NCBI GenBank assembly: GCA_028023455.1
Contig: JAQFVV010006724.1
Coordinates: 359,175 to 423,174 of the forward strand
Direction of reading: 5' to 3'
DNA length: 64,000 nt
Origin: Epiperipatus broadwayi
Lineage: Eukaryota; Onychophora; Udeonychophora; Euonychophora; Peripatidae
Below, piece by piece: positions 12,101 through 21,899 of this stretch; within the stretch, counting starts at the first letter, position 1, and each line of letters opens with the position of its first letter. The position numbers and the translations under genes are program-made. Below the pieces are notes generated by a model. That model did not search any database. It was not told the origin of the DNA and worked only from the letters and a program-made list of their open reading frames with translations.

Positions 12101-12336
12101 AAAATGCTTCAAGTTATCGCTTCTCGGCCTTTTGGCTAAGATCAATGTGTAGTATCTGTTCTTATCAGCTTAATATCTGATACACTCCCTAATGGGAGCC
12201 ATAATATTAAACTGATTTTTGGAATTAGGTTGAGAATTAGGGGCTTGCTCCGCCTCCACCATGGGTTGACCTGGTATTGCAGTACTTCCAGGAATGGCCA
12301 CTTCTCTTCCCAGAGAAAAAAAAAATGCTTCAAGTT
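12101..12336 (+). mobile_element. LINE-mobilised insertion of U2 snRNA (TSD to TSD)
   Basis: AAAATGCTTCAAGTT at 12101-12115 is repeated exactly at 12322-12336. The left copy abuts the first base of U2 and the right copy follows an A-tract. The inferred first nick on the minus strand falls at TTTT/AA, the preference of L1-type APE endonucleases. This is the standard signature of target-primed reverse transcription of a cellular RNA. Confidence 0.85.
12116..12301 (+). pseudogene. U2: U2 spliceosomal snRNA retrocopy
   Basis: U2 is the snRNA that pairs with the intron branch site. The 5' part ATCGCTTCTCGGCCTTTTGG is the universally conserved U2 start. GTAGTA, the branch-site pairing element, is intact at 12149-12154. 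A Sm-type ATTTTTGG lies near 12214, and the 3' stem-loop CCTGG/CCAGG is complete. The length of about 186 nt is normal. One base near 12146 (T in CAATGTG) departs from the usual A or gap. About 15 bases (CTTCTCTTCCCAGAG) precede an A-tract, so the copied RNA may have been a 3'-extended form. The flanking target duplication shows that it was retroposed, so it is probably a pseudogene despite its good sequence; no snRNA promoter element was recognised upstream. Confidence 0.9.
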
Positions 12337-12906
12337 TGATATTATTTTCACATATTGTTTCTATGGAGAAATATAGAAGATTCATTCTTTCATAACTTTA
12401 GAGTTTTGAAAATAATTATATTTTTTAAATAATAAAGTATTTGTGCATTGTACTGCTCCATTCATGTTTTTTTCCATTAAAAAGTATTTGCTTTACTAAG
12501 TATTCATATAGATTGCACAATGACCAATGCTTTGAATTATATAACAATTGTATTAAATTGATATAATTTGTTATACTTAAGCATACTGATAGAAGAACTA
12601 CTTAATAGAAAACATTTCTTTACATCAGTGAAACTATTTATTATATTATCATCGGAGAATTGAGAAAGGAATATGCTATATTTATAACTATATGTGTAAT
12701 AATGTTGAGTGTGCTTGTTAATAATAGCAATCAACCATTTAGCTATTAACAAATTTAACTTGTATTCAGACGATCTTCTTTAAAAGGTGATGCCACCCTT
12801 ATCAATAGTCTTATATGATTACATAAACACTAAAGATTACAACTTGATCAAGAAATGTGAAATTAATAATGCAAAGAAGTTTAAGCAAACCTCATTAATC
12901 AGGCAA

Positions 12907-12993
12907 ACAGACTAATAAATAGTCAATTATAACTTTCAAATTCTGAAAGCAGACTAATAAATAGTCATTTGTGGTTTCCAAATTCTATATAAA
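12907..12993. repeat. 43-bp tandem duplication
   Basis: CAGACTAATAAATAGTCA occurs at 12907 and again at 12950, each followed by a similar TTTC(A/C)AAATTCT block. Confidence 0.7.
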
Positions 12994-13009
12994 GTCTATA
13001 TTTACTAAG

Positions 13010-13292
13010 AAAAACCAATTAAAACAGGCAAAACTCTCCATACAGTATTGTCATTCAGTGCAAGTCAGAGTAATCAATGGATTCCAGAATGCTTGTGCAT
13101 AAAATCTTCATCTAGTGCCTACTCATCCAATATCCCGATACTGGTTTCAGGTTTTTGGCCTTCATCAGTGAGGAGCCTTGAATATGAGAGCACTGCACCT
13201 AGATCTTGGGATATAATGCAACCCTCCAGCAGCCACTTTTTATCTGTATTTAACTACAAATCATGTGATGTTTATTGGCTAAAAAACAATTA
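13010..13292. mobile_element. HHR-R family, single-unit copy with TSD
   Basis: The unit spans 13022-13280, from AAACAGGCAAAACTCTCC to CATGTGATGTTTATTGGCT. It is bounded by AAAAACCAATTA (13010-13021) and AAAAAACAATTA (13281-13292), a 12 bp duplication with one mismatch. It contains one hammerhead motif on the minus strand. The open frame at 13048-13374 runs through it but has no protein-like features. It defines the simplest form of the family: one ribozyme per roughly 260 bp insertion. Confidence 0.75.
13125..13185 (-). ncRNA. Hammerhead ribozyme motif (GUA site variant)
   Basis: On the minus strand the core reads CTGATGA, then stem II AGG/CCT closed by a 7-nt loop, then GAAA, then CCAGTA. 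U16.1-A17 is an allowed NUH cleavage site. Stem I forms from CTCCTCA with TCGGGA (one mismatch), an internal loop, and TTCAA with TTGGA (one G-U pair). All universally conserved core bases of a type I hammerhead are present. Stem III is only about 2 bp, as in ribozymes that act as dimers. Activity is inferred, not shown. Confidence 0.65.
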
Positions 13293-13663
13293 CTCAATCT
13301 ACATTTATAAATCTATTAAAGCTTTGAGTAATTGGCTTTATTGTATTAGTGTGCTTGTTGTAGTGATAGTGTAGCAGACTCTGAAATTAAAATTTACAAA
13401 CTATTCCCAGCACTGTCACTTCTGGCTCGGCAATGATAGAGCAACATAACCAGCAGCTTATGACTGACAAATCAGATCCAGCTTTGTCACTTCCAGTAAT
13501 AAAGCCATTTAGTTATTTTTTATATTGCATTGAGGTATATTGAGAAGTAACATTACAAAAACAGAGCAATCAAGCTAAATTTAAGTAAATAATGATAACT
13601 GCACTGCTGAACCTGGCATCTCTGTTCTGAGTCAATTATAATAATACTTAATATTTGTATCAA
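13293..13663. other. Intergenic sequence, no gene seen
   Basis: Slightly less AT-rich than its surroundings. The related strings CACTGTCACTTCTGG and CTTTGTCACTTCCAG suggest an unidentified old repeat. Confidence 0.35.
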
Positions 13664-13685
13664 TGTAAAGATTGTAAATCTTACA

Positions 13686-13720
<35 letters not shown>

Positions 13721-14063
13721 GCAAAACCATAAAACAATACAGTACTAGATTAAATTCAAAATTTTACCAAAATCCTTACACAACCATAGTTTCATCTATT
13801 ACAAATAGACCTTCTCAAGTGAAAATCAACCTAAAGAAAACATATATATATATATATACAAACAAACAAACCTTCCCATAATTCATTTCAAACTCCACCT
13901 TCCCTTAATATCAAAAGAAGTCTTCATAAGATTGATAGCCTCAGAATCAAGGAGTTTTATCATCAAAGTCTCCTTTATTCTTCTTTTTAACTTATTCTTT
14001 TCATAAAAAATAACCGAAGCATTGTCAAACAATATTCTATGACCTGTATTCAATTCATGAATG
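13721..14063 (-). repeat. Left inverted pseudo-LTR of PLE
   Basis: Reverse complement of 16604-16941 with a few differences, mainly in the TA tract. The minus strand encodes the C-terminal end of the endonuclease. Confidence 0.85.
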
Positions 14064-14389
14064 TTTTGTTTTGTTTATTTGTAATACTATTTTTTTATTT
14101 TATTTTATTTTGTATTTTGTTTATTACTTATTATTTGTTTGTATTTGTATAGTTATTAATTTTCTTTTAGTATGTGGCAGTTTTATAAGATAATTATAGT
14201 GTTAAGCAGTTTTGGTTTTCTAATTAGGTATACTGTTTAATATTTTGAATAGTGTTTTATAGTTTAGTGAATTTTATATTTTATTTGTTTTGTTTTGTGT
14301 ATTTGTATTATTAATTTGTATTATTTTGTGTTTTTGTTTGTTATTATTTGTATTATTTTGTTTTGTATAGTTATTAATTTTCTTTCAGT

Positions 14390-16783
14390 ATGTGGCAGAT
14401 TTTGTATGATAATTTTTCTTGTGTAGAAATTTTAGAAATAAAAAAGTTAATTAATATGTCTAATAGAATTGAATCTTTAAAGGCTCAGGTTAATTTTCTT
14501 AAGTCTTGTAGGTTTTGCAATGTATTTCCTAATTCATGTAATATTAAATTGGATAGGAAATTGGTTTTATTTTCTAATTGTGATTTTATTCTAAATTTTA
14601 AAAGATTTATTCTTAAACAATTTATTATACAGATTATGAGTAGGTTATCTAATTTAATTGATAGTTATAAAATGTTTAGAAGAAAGTTGGATTTTAGAAG
14701 GAATTTTAATTATTCTGTTTTAAATTCTTTTTTAAAGTGGTTTAGGAGTAAGTGTGAAATCACTTATAATAATAAGTATTTCAAAAAATTTAAATGTTTG
14801 ATTGGAAAGGTCGAAAATAAAAGTTTTGTGAAAGGAAAAGAGTTTAGATTTGGGTCTTATAAAAATAGGCCTGATGCTTCATCTGTTTTAAATTTGTCAA
14901 ATTATATTTTGAATGTATCTGATTTGGCTATTTTAGCTAAGGGTCCTGGTTTTGTTCCGTTTGCTAATAGAAGTTTAATTTTTGATTTTGTTTCTGCAAT
15001 TGAAAGTAATAGTAATATTTCTGATGAAAATAAAATGTCTTTACAGGTTATTTTGAATAGTCAATTACTTAAAAGAGAAAAATTTGTTTTTGCCCCTAAG
15101 GAAATTAGTTTTGTTAAAAAAAGATTGAAAGCCAATGATGTTGTATTATTAAAAGAAGATAAAGGTGGCCGGTTTGTATTGTTAAATAATATTGATTTTA
15201 AAAGTAAAGTTTCTTTAGAATTAAATAATGGAAAATATGCTATTTTAGATTCTGATCCTGGTAAAAAAATAAAATCTAAATTAATTAAGATTATGAAAGT
15301 TATGAAAAATAAAAATATTTTTGATAGAGCTACTTATTTAAATTGTTACCCTAGTGATTTTGTGGCTCCAAAGGTTTTCTTTAATTTGAAGTCTCATAAA
15401 GATAATTTTCCTTTGAGATGTATTTTTGATTTTACAGGAGGAATTGTTGATAAAATATCAAAATTTATTATAAGATATTTTAAGGATTATATAAAACTGG
15501 GTCAATTTTGTGTTTCTTCTTCCTTTGAAGCTTTTAAGAAAATAAATGGTTTTGTTTTGGATGATGATTGTGTTTTTGGTAGTTTAGACATTGAAAATAT
15601 GTACCAATCGGTTAATAGATTAAAAAGTATTGATGTTTTTCTTTCAATTTTAAAAAAAAAGAATGTTTTTCTGCAGATAAGATTAAGGTTTTTCATGATT
15701 TGCTTTTGCTGTTAGAGGATTCAATGTATTTTATGTCTAATGATGTGTTTTATAAGATTAGAGAAGGTTGGGTTATTGGTTATGTCATTTCTCCATTGAT
15801 GTGTGCTGTCTATATTGATTATTTGGAGTGTAGTATTATTAATATGTTTTCATGTTCTATTAAATTATTTGTTAGGTATGTTGATGATTGTTTGTTTGTT
15901 ATTCAGAAAGAGAAATTAGAAGAGTTTTTATGTGGATTGAATGGTTTTGATTCTAGTATTAAGTTTACAATTGAGGGGGTGGTTTTGATTTTGTAAAATT
16001 AAAGTTTTTAGATTTAAATGTTGAGAAGGTTAATGATGTTTTGTTTTGTAGTCATTTTATAAAACCTAAAAATTTGAGAAATATGATTAGGCCTGATAGT
16101 TATCAGCCTTTTATACATAAAAAATGTCTTTGTTGAATTTTTGTTGTCGGAATAGAAGGCTTAATAATTTTAATAATGATGCTGATATTCAAAAAAGTCA
16201 ATTTGCTGCTGAATATGTAGAATTGGGTTATAGTCATGATTTTATTAAAAAAGTGGTATTTAATAATAATGTTTATAGTCATGATTTGGATGATAAGAAT
16301 TTTGTTGGTAAGGATGATGATTATATGTCTTTACCATTTAAAGCATCAATTTATAATTTGGTTTATAGGAATAGTCATTTGTTAGGTGGAAAGAAGGTTG
16401 CATGGAGGAAAGGTTCTGATTTGAATTCATTACTTAATGGTTCAAAGCAGTCTGTTGATAGTAGGTCTATTCCTGGTATTGTTTATAAAATTCCATGTAG
16501 TTGTGGTAAATTTTATGTAGGCCAGAGTAAATTTAGCCTTAATGAAAGGGTTAAGGTTCATATAAGTAGAGTTAAACATAGGTATCTTAACTCAGCTTTA
16601 TATATTCATGAATTGAATACAGGTCATAGAATATTGTTTGACAATGCTTCAGTTATTTTTTATGAAAAGAATGAGTTAAAAAGAAGAATAAAGGAGACTT
16701 TGATGATAAAACTCCTTGATTCTGAGGCTATCAATCTTATGAAGACTTCTTTTGATATTAAGGGAAGGTGGAGTTTGAAATGA
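14390..16783 (+). pseudogene. Penelope-like reverse transcriptase / GIY-YIG endonuclease, frameshifted
   Basis: PLEs copy RNA at a nick made by their own GIY-YIG nuclease. Frame 1 (14390-15715) contains the PLE N-terminal blocks LAKGPGFVP (residues 182-190) and KEDKGGRFVLL (255-265), then PLRCIFDF and motif A SLDIENMY with Asp400. The sequence then shifts near an A9 run (about 15650) into 15700-15996, which holds SPLMCAVY (motif B region) and YVDD at 15877-15888. It shifts again at a G run (about 15975) into a short FLDLNVEK/IKPKNLR stretch, and again at an A run (about 16115) into 16124-16783. The last part has GIVYKIPCSCGKFYVGQS (118-135), Arg142, His146 and Glu191, the GIY-YIG signature. 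There are no in-frame stops between the shifts. The start is uncertain: the ATG at 14390 directly follows a CAG preceded by a pyrimidine-rich run that resembles a splice acceptor. Confidence 0.9.
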
Positions 16784-16941
16784 ATTATGGGAAGGTTTGT
16801 TTGTTTGTATATATATATGTTTTCCTTTAGGTTGATTTTCACTTGAGAAGGTCTATTTGTAGTAGATGAAACCATGGTTGTGTAAGGATTTTGGTAAAAT
16901 TTTGAATTTAATCTAGTACTGTATTGTTTTATGGTTTTGCA
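16604..16941 (+). repeat. Right pseudo-LTR arm of PLE
   Basis: It includes the final coding part of the endonuclease and the 3' untranslated region. It is inverted relative to 13721-14063. Confidence 0.85.
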
Positions 16942-16981
16942 TTTTTATTTTTGCTAGTATAGTGTTAGACAGTTTTGGTTT

Positions 16982-17016
<35 letters not shown>

Positions 17017-17349
17017 AAAATTGTAAATCTTACATGTGTGTATATATATATATATTCATACAAATGTTTCACTACAGATATAAGAGATATTTTGCATATT
17101 CATCCTTGTAAAAATCTCACACAGATGAACCTGTAAAATATTATATATATACTGACCTTTCTCAAAACTTAACTACTTTAAGTTAATAGATGTTCAAATG
17201 ATTATTGAATAAATTCTTTTATAAAAATGATATCTACGACAGCAAAAATGAAGACATAAAAGAAATAGACATTCCTGAAAGGTAATTTGAATTAAAATAT
17301 ATATTTAAAAAAGGTGGTTTAATAAATGTTAAGCTATAAAAAGAAAATG

Positions 17350-18788
17350 TGGTACTTATGTACTAGACCTGCTATGCCTTTTCACATCTGTATAAATCCA
17401 TTGATAACTTTCTAATCTTGTGATGTCATCTAATAACATGTACACCAGAATTTCTAACAAGCTTAAGTGATAAATTTGTCAAAATGGACCACGTACAATT
17501 TATTTTACAACATTTTTGCAAGATTTAGAAAGTTATCGGCAGACTGATACATGTGTGAAAAGGCGTAGCAGCTTTAATACATAACACTGATCACCCCTGA
17601 CTAAATCTGAACAAGTACATTTTTAACAATACAAAAAATATAAATTTGTACACAAAAATAATAGATGTATTAAGATACTAAATAAAAATGACACTTCTTG
17701 CCATCAAAGCTGCCCACACAAGGTATGGTATTCTACTGCCACACATATGGTCAGCAATTCCCAAATTTTACTTAAAATTAAAAAATACTATATATATTCA
17801 CTCTGGCATGAAATTACAAAACAGACACTAAAGCACAATTATCAAAAAATAATATTACATAAGTAAAATCAAAAAAATAAAAATACCACATCTACTCTAT
17901 CACTTAGATAAGGATATTAACTACAAAACTAATAAGTTTATTAACTACAAAATGGACAGTAAAGCAAAGAAAAAAAATACTATATCTATTACCTATGGCA
18001 GAAAAGTAAAAAATGGACAGATCAAAAAAGAAACCCAACAACTTACGTCTATCAGATTTTTAAAAAATGGATAGTTAAAGTACATCTTTATATAATATAA
18101 TGGTAGCACAAGATCTTGTTTGATAAATGTTTAAATACATTTATTTTGTTAAAAACAAAAAAAAATGAAATTAATAAACTTTTATCAAAATGTAAAACAG
18201 AATCAATGAGGTGGACTGATTTTTTAATATTGTCCAGGATGCAAACAAAAGTGCTCTCTTTTTTGGACAGCTAGAAGATTGTAGTTCTTCACTTTTATAT
18301 ACTTAGCAAGTAAAAAAATAGTAAACTTGTATGAGTTGGACTTATTTTTTTAATGTTGTCCAGAATGTAAATGTATTCACCATCTTCTTTGTGAGCATGT
18401 TTGTAATTTCATGCCAATATAAATACTATTTTTTAATTTTAAATAAAATTTGGGGATTCCTGGCTATTATTGCAATGGCAGAATGTTGTACCTTGAGCAT
18501 GGGGAAGAAAGAATGACTTTGATAGCACAAAGTGACATTTTTTAAAACCTCACAACTACCTGTTTTTATTTTGTATCCTAGTTGTCATGATGAAACAAAA
18601 ACTCACAACTACCTGTTTTTATTTAGTATTGTAATGTGTTTTTATTATTTTTATGTACAAATTTATTACTTAAGTTTGTTAAAAGTTTTGGTATTCACAA
18701 TATTTGATGAGATTTCAAGGTTAGAAATTTATAGGTGGAATGACATGGATGTGTGAAAAGATGTAGCAGCTCTAATACATAAGTACCA
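17350..18788. mobile_element. Fold-back (long-TIR) non-autonomous element, copy 2
   Basis: It starts TGGTACTTATGTA and ends with the near inverse TACATAAGTACCA. The inverted arms continue inward beyond 130 bp (CTTTTCACATC, GATAACTTTCTAA, CTTAAGTGATAAATTTGT). It matches 751-2196 along its length in the same orientation, including TTAGAGCTGCTA-type and GGCAGAATG(C/T)TGTACCTTG blocks. No transposase was seen. The two copies are clearly diverged, so the family is not recent. Confidence 0.75.
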
Positions 18789-19794
18789 AACATGCATAAA
18801 AATATTAATTGACAAGATTAAAAAAATTACAATTAACATGTTTTCACTATGTGCTTATTGGAAAGAATTTTAAAAGATAAAAATTAAAGCAAAATGCTTA
18901 GGTAAGTAAAAACAGTTGTAGTGATCTTTAAAAAATATTTGCAATATGAAGAAAGTGATTAAGAATGTTGTATTGATTTATGTTTGTTTTGTTTTTAATT
19001 TTATATATCTCTCTGAGATTCATAATGTTTTTTGACAATTTTAGATTGTATTGTGAACATTTACTTATTATAGTAAATGATTAAAATTGAAAGTGAAAAG
19101 TATACTGTTAGTTGTGAAATTTTTTTAAAAAGGATAACTACCAAATAATATGGATGTAGCTGTTAATGGTTCACAATATAATAGCCAAAATGTAGGAAGC
19201 CAATAGAATATTTTCTAAAGCATTATCATGTGAATTTTTGGAAAACAGCTGGATATTGTCAATTTATGATTTATTATGTAAAAGTGATCTTTCAATATTT
19301 TTCATAGTTTAGTACAGTGGTAGAGACCATGTAAAGTCTTTTGGATTGATCCCAGTTCTGGTATTTCTGATGCTTATTCTCCTTATGAATTCCTGAGCAA
19401 TAAATCCATTAGATTATTTATTTATTTAAAGTGAGTTTGTGATTTAGAATGTTAAAAAATAAGATGATTACAAAAAAGTTACATAATGTTGGGTTTTTTT
19501 TTAGTAAAAGTGGCAGTTTGTGTCTTTCTCTGTGTATGTACCTTTTGCTTGTAAAAATTTGACTAAATAACTTTGATGATGTTTTTTATGTTATTTTGTA
19601 TCATGCACCATAGGTTGCTTGTAATAATATAAAATAGAAAGCTAATTTTGATTTTTAATATAAAGATAGTGTGAATAAAATAGAGTTATTATTAGAATGA
19701 TAAACCTATTCACACATATTAGGATTACATATTGAAATAACACGAAGTACTGAAAACTAATGAACTATATCAACATTTTATCTACTTTGGACTA
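18789..19794. other. AT-rich sequence; one possible tRNA-like SINE fragment
   Basis: No gene was seen. TAGTACAGTGG near 19311 matches an internal pol III A box well, and GGATTGATCCC about 38 bases later is a poor B box. A comparable pair occurs near 61676-61735. This is weak evidence for an old SINE. Confidence 0.3.
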
Positions 19795-21613
19795 TTAAAA
19801 AGTTATATCATTACATATTTGGGTAGTAGTATGAATACTGAACCCTACCACTTGATGGCATTGTTTTTCACAAAACACACATCAATATACCATTTTACCA
19901 GCCTTGACTTATGGCTGACACTACAATAGGTGTTTTTTGAGCCATAACAGGCCACCTGAGGGTGATGTATTCTACAATTACATAACAAAATACTATGCCT
20001 GTTGCATTGCAACAATATTCATCAGGTGAGTGCTCTTGAACTCTCACTATGGTCTTATTCAATGGCCATATTTGAAAAAGACAAAACTCTGCAAAAATTC
20101 ATTGTTGGGAATTTTTTAGAAAGCGTAGTGGAAATAGTATTTTATATTAAGAATTGTCATGTCATCACACATGCTTCCCTACAATTTTGAACTGCACACA
20201 ACTTAAAAAGGTTCTTCTTTTCAGCAGAGTCATTTCCAATTTCGCAAGCAAATGCTTGTTTACACATGAATCCATGCAAAAACTGTAAGGGAAGTTGGTT
20301 TGAGGCTCCAAAATCCAATTATTTACAGCTTTCAGGCTTCCCTGTTATTTTATTTGTATGTTACTTTTGGCTTTTTTTTATGCCCCTGAAAATGGTTTTT
20401 TTTTTGTTTCTTATTTTGGTTCACAACTTGTCCAAAGTTTCGTTTATTTTGGATTCAATAAATTATTTTATGGGAAACTTGTTTTTGTTGTTGTTCACAT
20501 GATTAGAAAGTAGGTAGGTAATATTTGATTAGTTTCATTAACAGTTAATTAAAGTAGGTAATATTTTATTATACTAAAATAAAAAAGAAGTGTAAGAGTT
20601 TATTCAAAAGGCCCACTCAATATATGTATATATAATAATAATAATAGAGAACTGTGCAGTAACATAAAACATTCAAAAAGAAAATCCAAAAAGAAGTTGA
20701 TAATTAAAAATCAAAAAAAACCTTCCCCGCCACCCCACCTCCTCCAGCTTAAAAAAAAGTGTTCTTTAAAAATGAACTGTTTATGTCATATTTTAAAATT
20801 AAAGGCCCAAAAATTAAGGAAGAACTTTTCGCTATCATATATTCTGTAGCGTAAAGATTTGAAACAAAAAACGTGTCATAATAAATTAACCAAAAATAAA
20901 AATGACAATTCAAAATCAAAACAACCCCTCTCCCCTCCACCCTCTAAAAAAACAAGTGTTGGTTTATTCAAAAGTACCAAATTGTTGAAGTCTTTCAGCA
21001 AATCAAAACATCAACCAAAAAAAGATAAGTTCAAAGGAAACAACCAACCCCCCTCCACCATCTAAAAACAACAAAGTGTTTGTACTGTATTTTTGTGTAA
21101 ACAAACCGACAGAGCATTAATCGATAATTTAAAAGCAAACCAACACCCCTAACACCATCTAAAAACAAAGTGTTTGTTTCTTAAAAAAACCAAACCAAAA
21201 AAAAAAACCTAAAAAAACCGGGTGAAAAAAAAAACTTTGGTTTACCATAAGTAATATTATGTAAAGAAACTGACAGACAATTAGTCAATAATTTAAAAAC
21301 AAACCAACACCCCTAAACCATCTAAAAAGAAAGTATTTGTTTATTAAAAAAAAAAACCCTGGTGGAATAAAAAAAAACTTTGATGGTTTACCGTAATATT
21401 ATGTAAACCAAACAGACGAGCCGACGACGAAAAAAAAAATTAAAAACCAATTGGAAAAAAAACAAAAAAAAATATTTTACCCTAATATTATGTAAACAAA
21501 CAGATGGCCCATGAATCAGTATATTGATGTGCATTGGGCGAAAAAGAGCACCATGAAATGGTAGGATTCAGTATTCATACTATTACCCATATTTGATAAA
21601 CTATAAAATTTTT
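19795..21613. mobile_element. TIR element with A/C-rich tandem interior
   Basis: About 80 bp at 19810-19890 (ATTTGGGTAGTAGTATGAAT ... ACATCAATATA) match the reverse complement of 21521-21598. No transposase is visible. The interior from about 20690 to 21500 is strand-biased, rich in A and C on the plus strand. It repeats blocks such as AACCAACACCCCTAA, ACCATCTAAAAACAAAGTG and TAATATTATGTAAAC with spacing of about 100-170 bp. It appears to be a non-autonomous DNA element that captured or expanded a minisatellite. Confidence 0.65.
20690..21500. repeat. A/C-rich degenerate tandem array
   Basis: At least four units share CC(A/C)CC(A/T)...CCATCTAAAAA..AAAGTGTTTG and, in the last three, GTAATATTATGTAAAC..ACAGAC. 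Unit length varies with A-run length. Confidence 0.65.
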
Positions 21614-21899
21614 ATATGCTCATTAAAATTACTAGAATGGTATAAAAGTTTGTGAATTGGAAGCTGTTAAATATTGTTTTCTGTAAAACATATCAATATC
21701 AAATGAAACATTACATGATTGTTTTAGCTTATATGTAATCTGCAATACATATCAATCAACTCTTTTTGTTAACCCTGGGACAAATATTTTTAATATTAGA
21801 TAGCAGTACTCGTAGATGTCCATGAAAACATAGTACACTTAGATAGTGAGATAGCAAAAATATGAAAGAGGGAAATGACATTATTTGAGAACGTTTATG

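Larger units (their letters stand above)
13664..17055 (+). mobile_element. Penelope-like element (PLE) with inverted pseudo-LTRs
   Basis: The element carries one RT plus GIY-YIG coding region (14390-16783). A 340 bp segment at 13721-14063 is the inverted copy of 16604-16941, which includes the last codons of the endonuclease; such inverted pseudo-LTRs are typical of PLEs. Outside these, a direct repeat of about 37-40 bp (TGTAAA(G/A)ATTGTAAATCTTAC...) flanks the element at 13664-13700 and 17013-17052 and may be a long target duplication. Between the left arm and the frame, a block of about 45 bp ending in TAGTATGTGGCAG at about 14180 recurs at 14367-14396. TAGTGTTA(A/G)(G/A)CAGTTTTGG from 14196 also recurs at 16961, hinting at a former head-to-tail arrangement. 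Confidence 0.85.

Noticed and set aside
12116-12301. Active U2 gene
   Set aside because: Precise target duplications and an A-tract show retroposition; no snRNA promoter motif could be recognised upstream.
13048-13374. 108-codon open frame as a gene
   Set aside because: It runs through the HHR-R insertion and out the other side, with no domain or protein-like conservation between repeat copies.
16830-16880. GAAACCATGGTT in the Penelope pseudo-LTR as a second hammerhead
   Set aside because: GAAA and a palindromic stem III-like CCATGG are present, but the upstream strand reads CTTGAGA rather than CTGATGA, and stem I pairing is poor in both pseudo-LTR copies.
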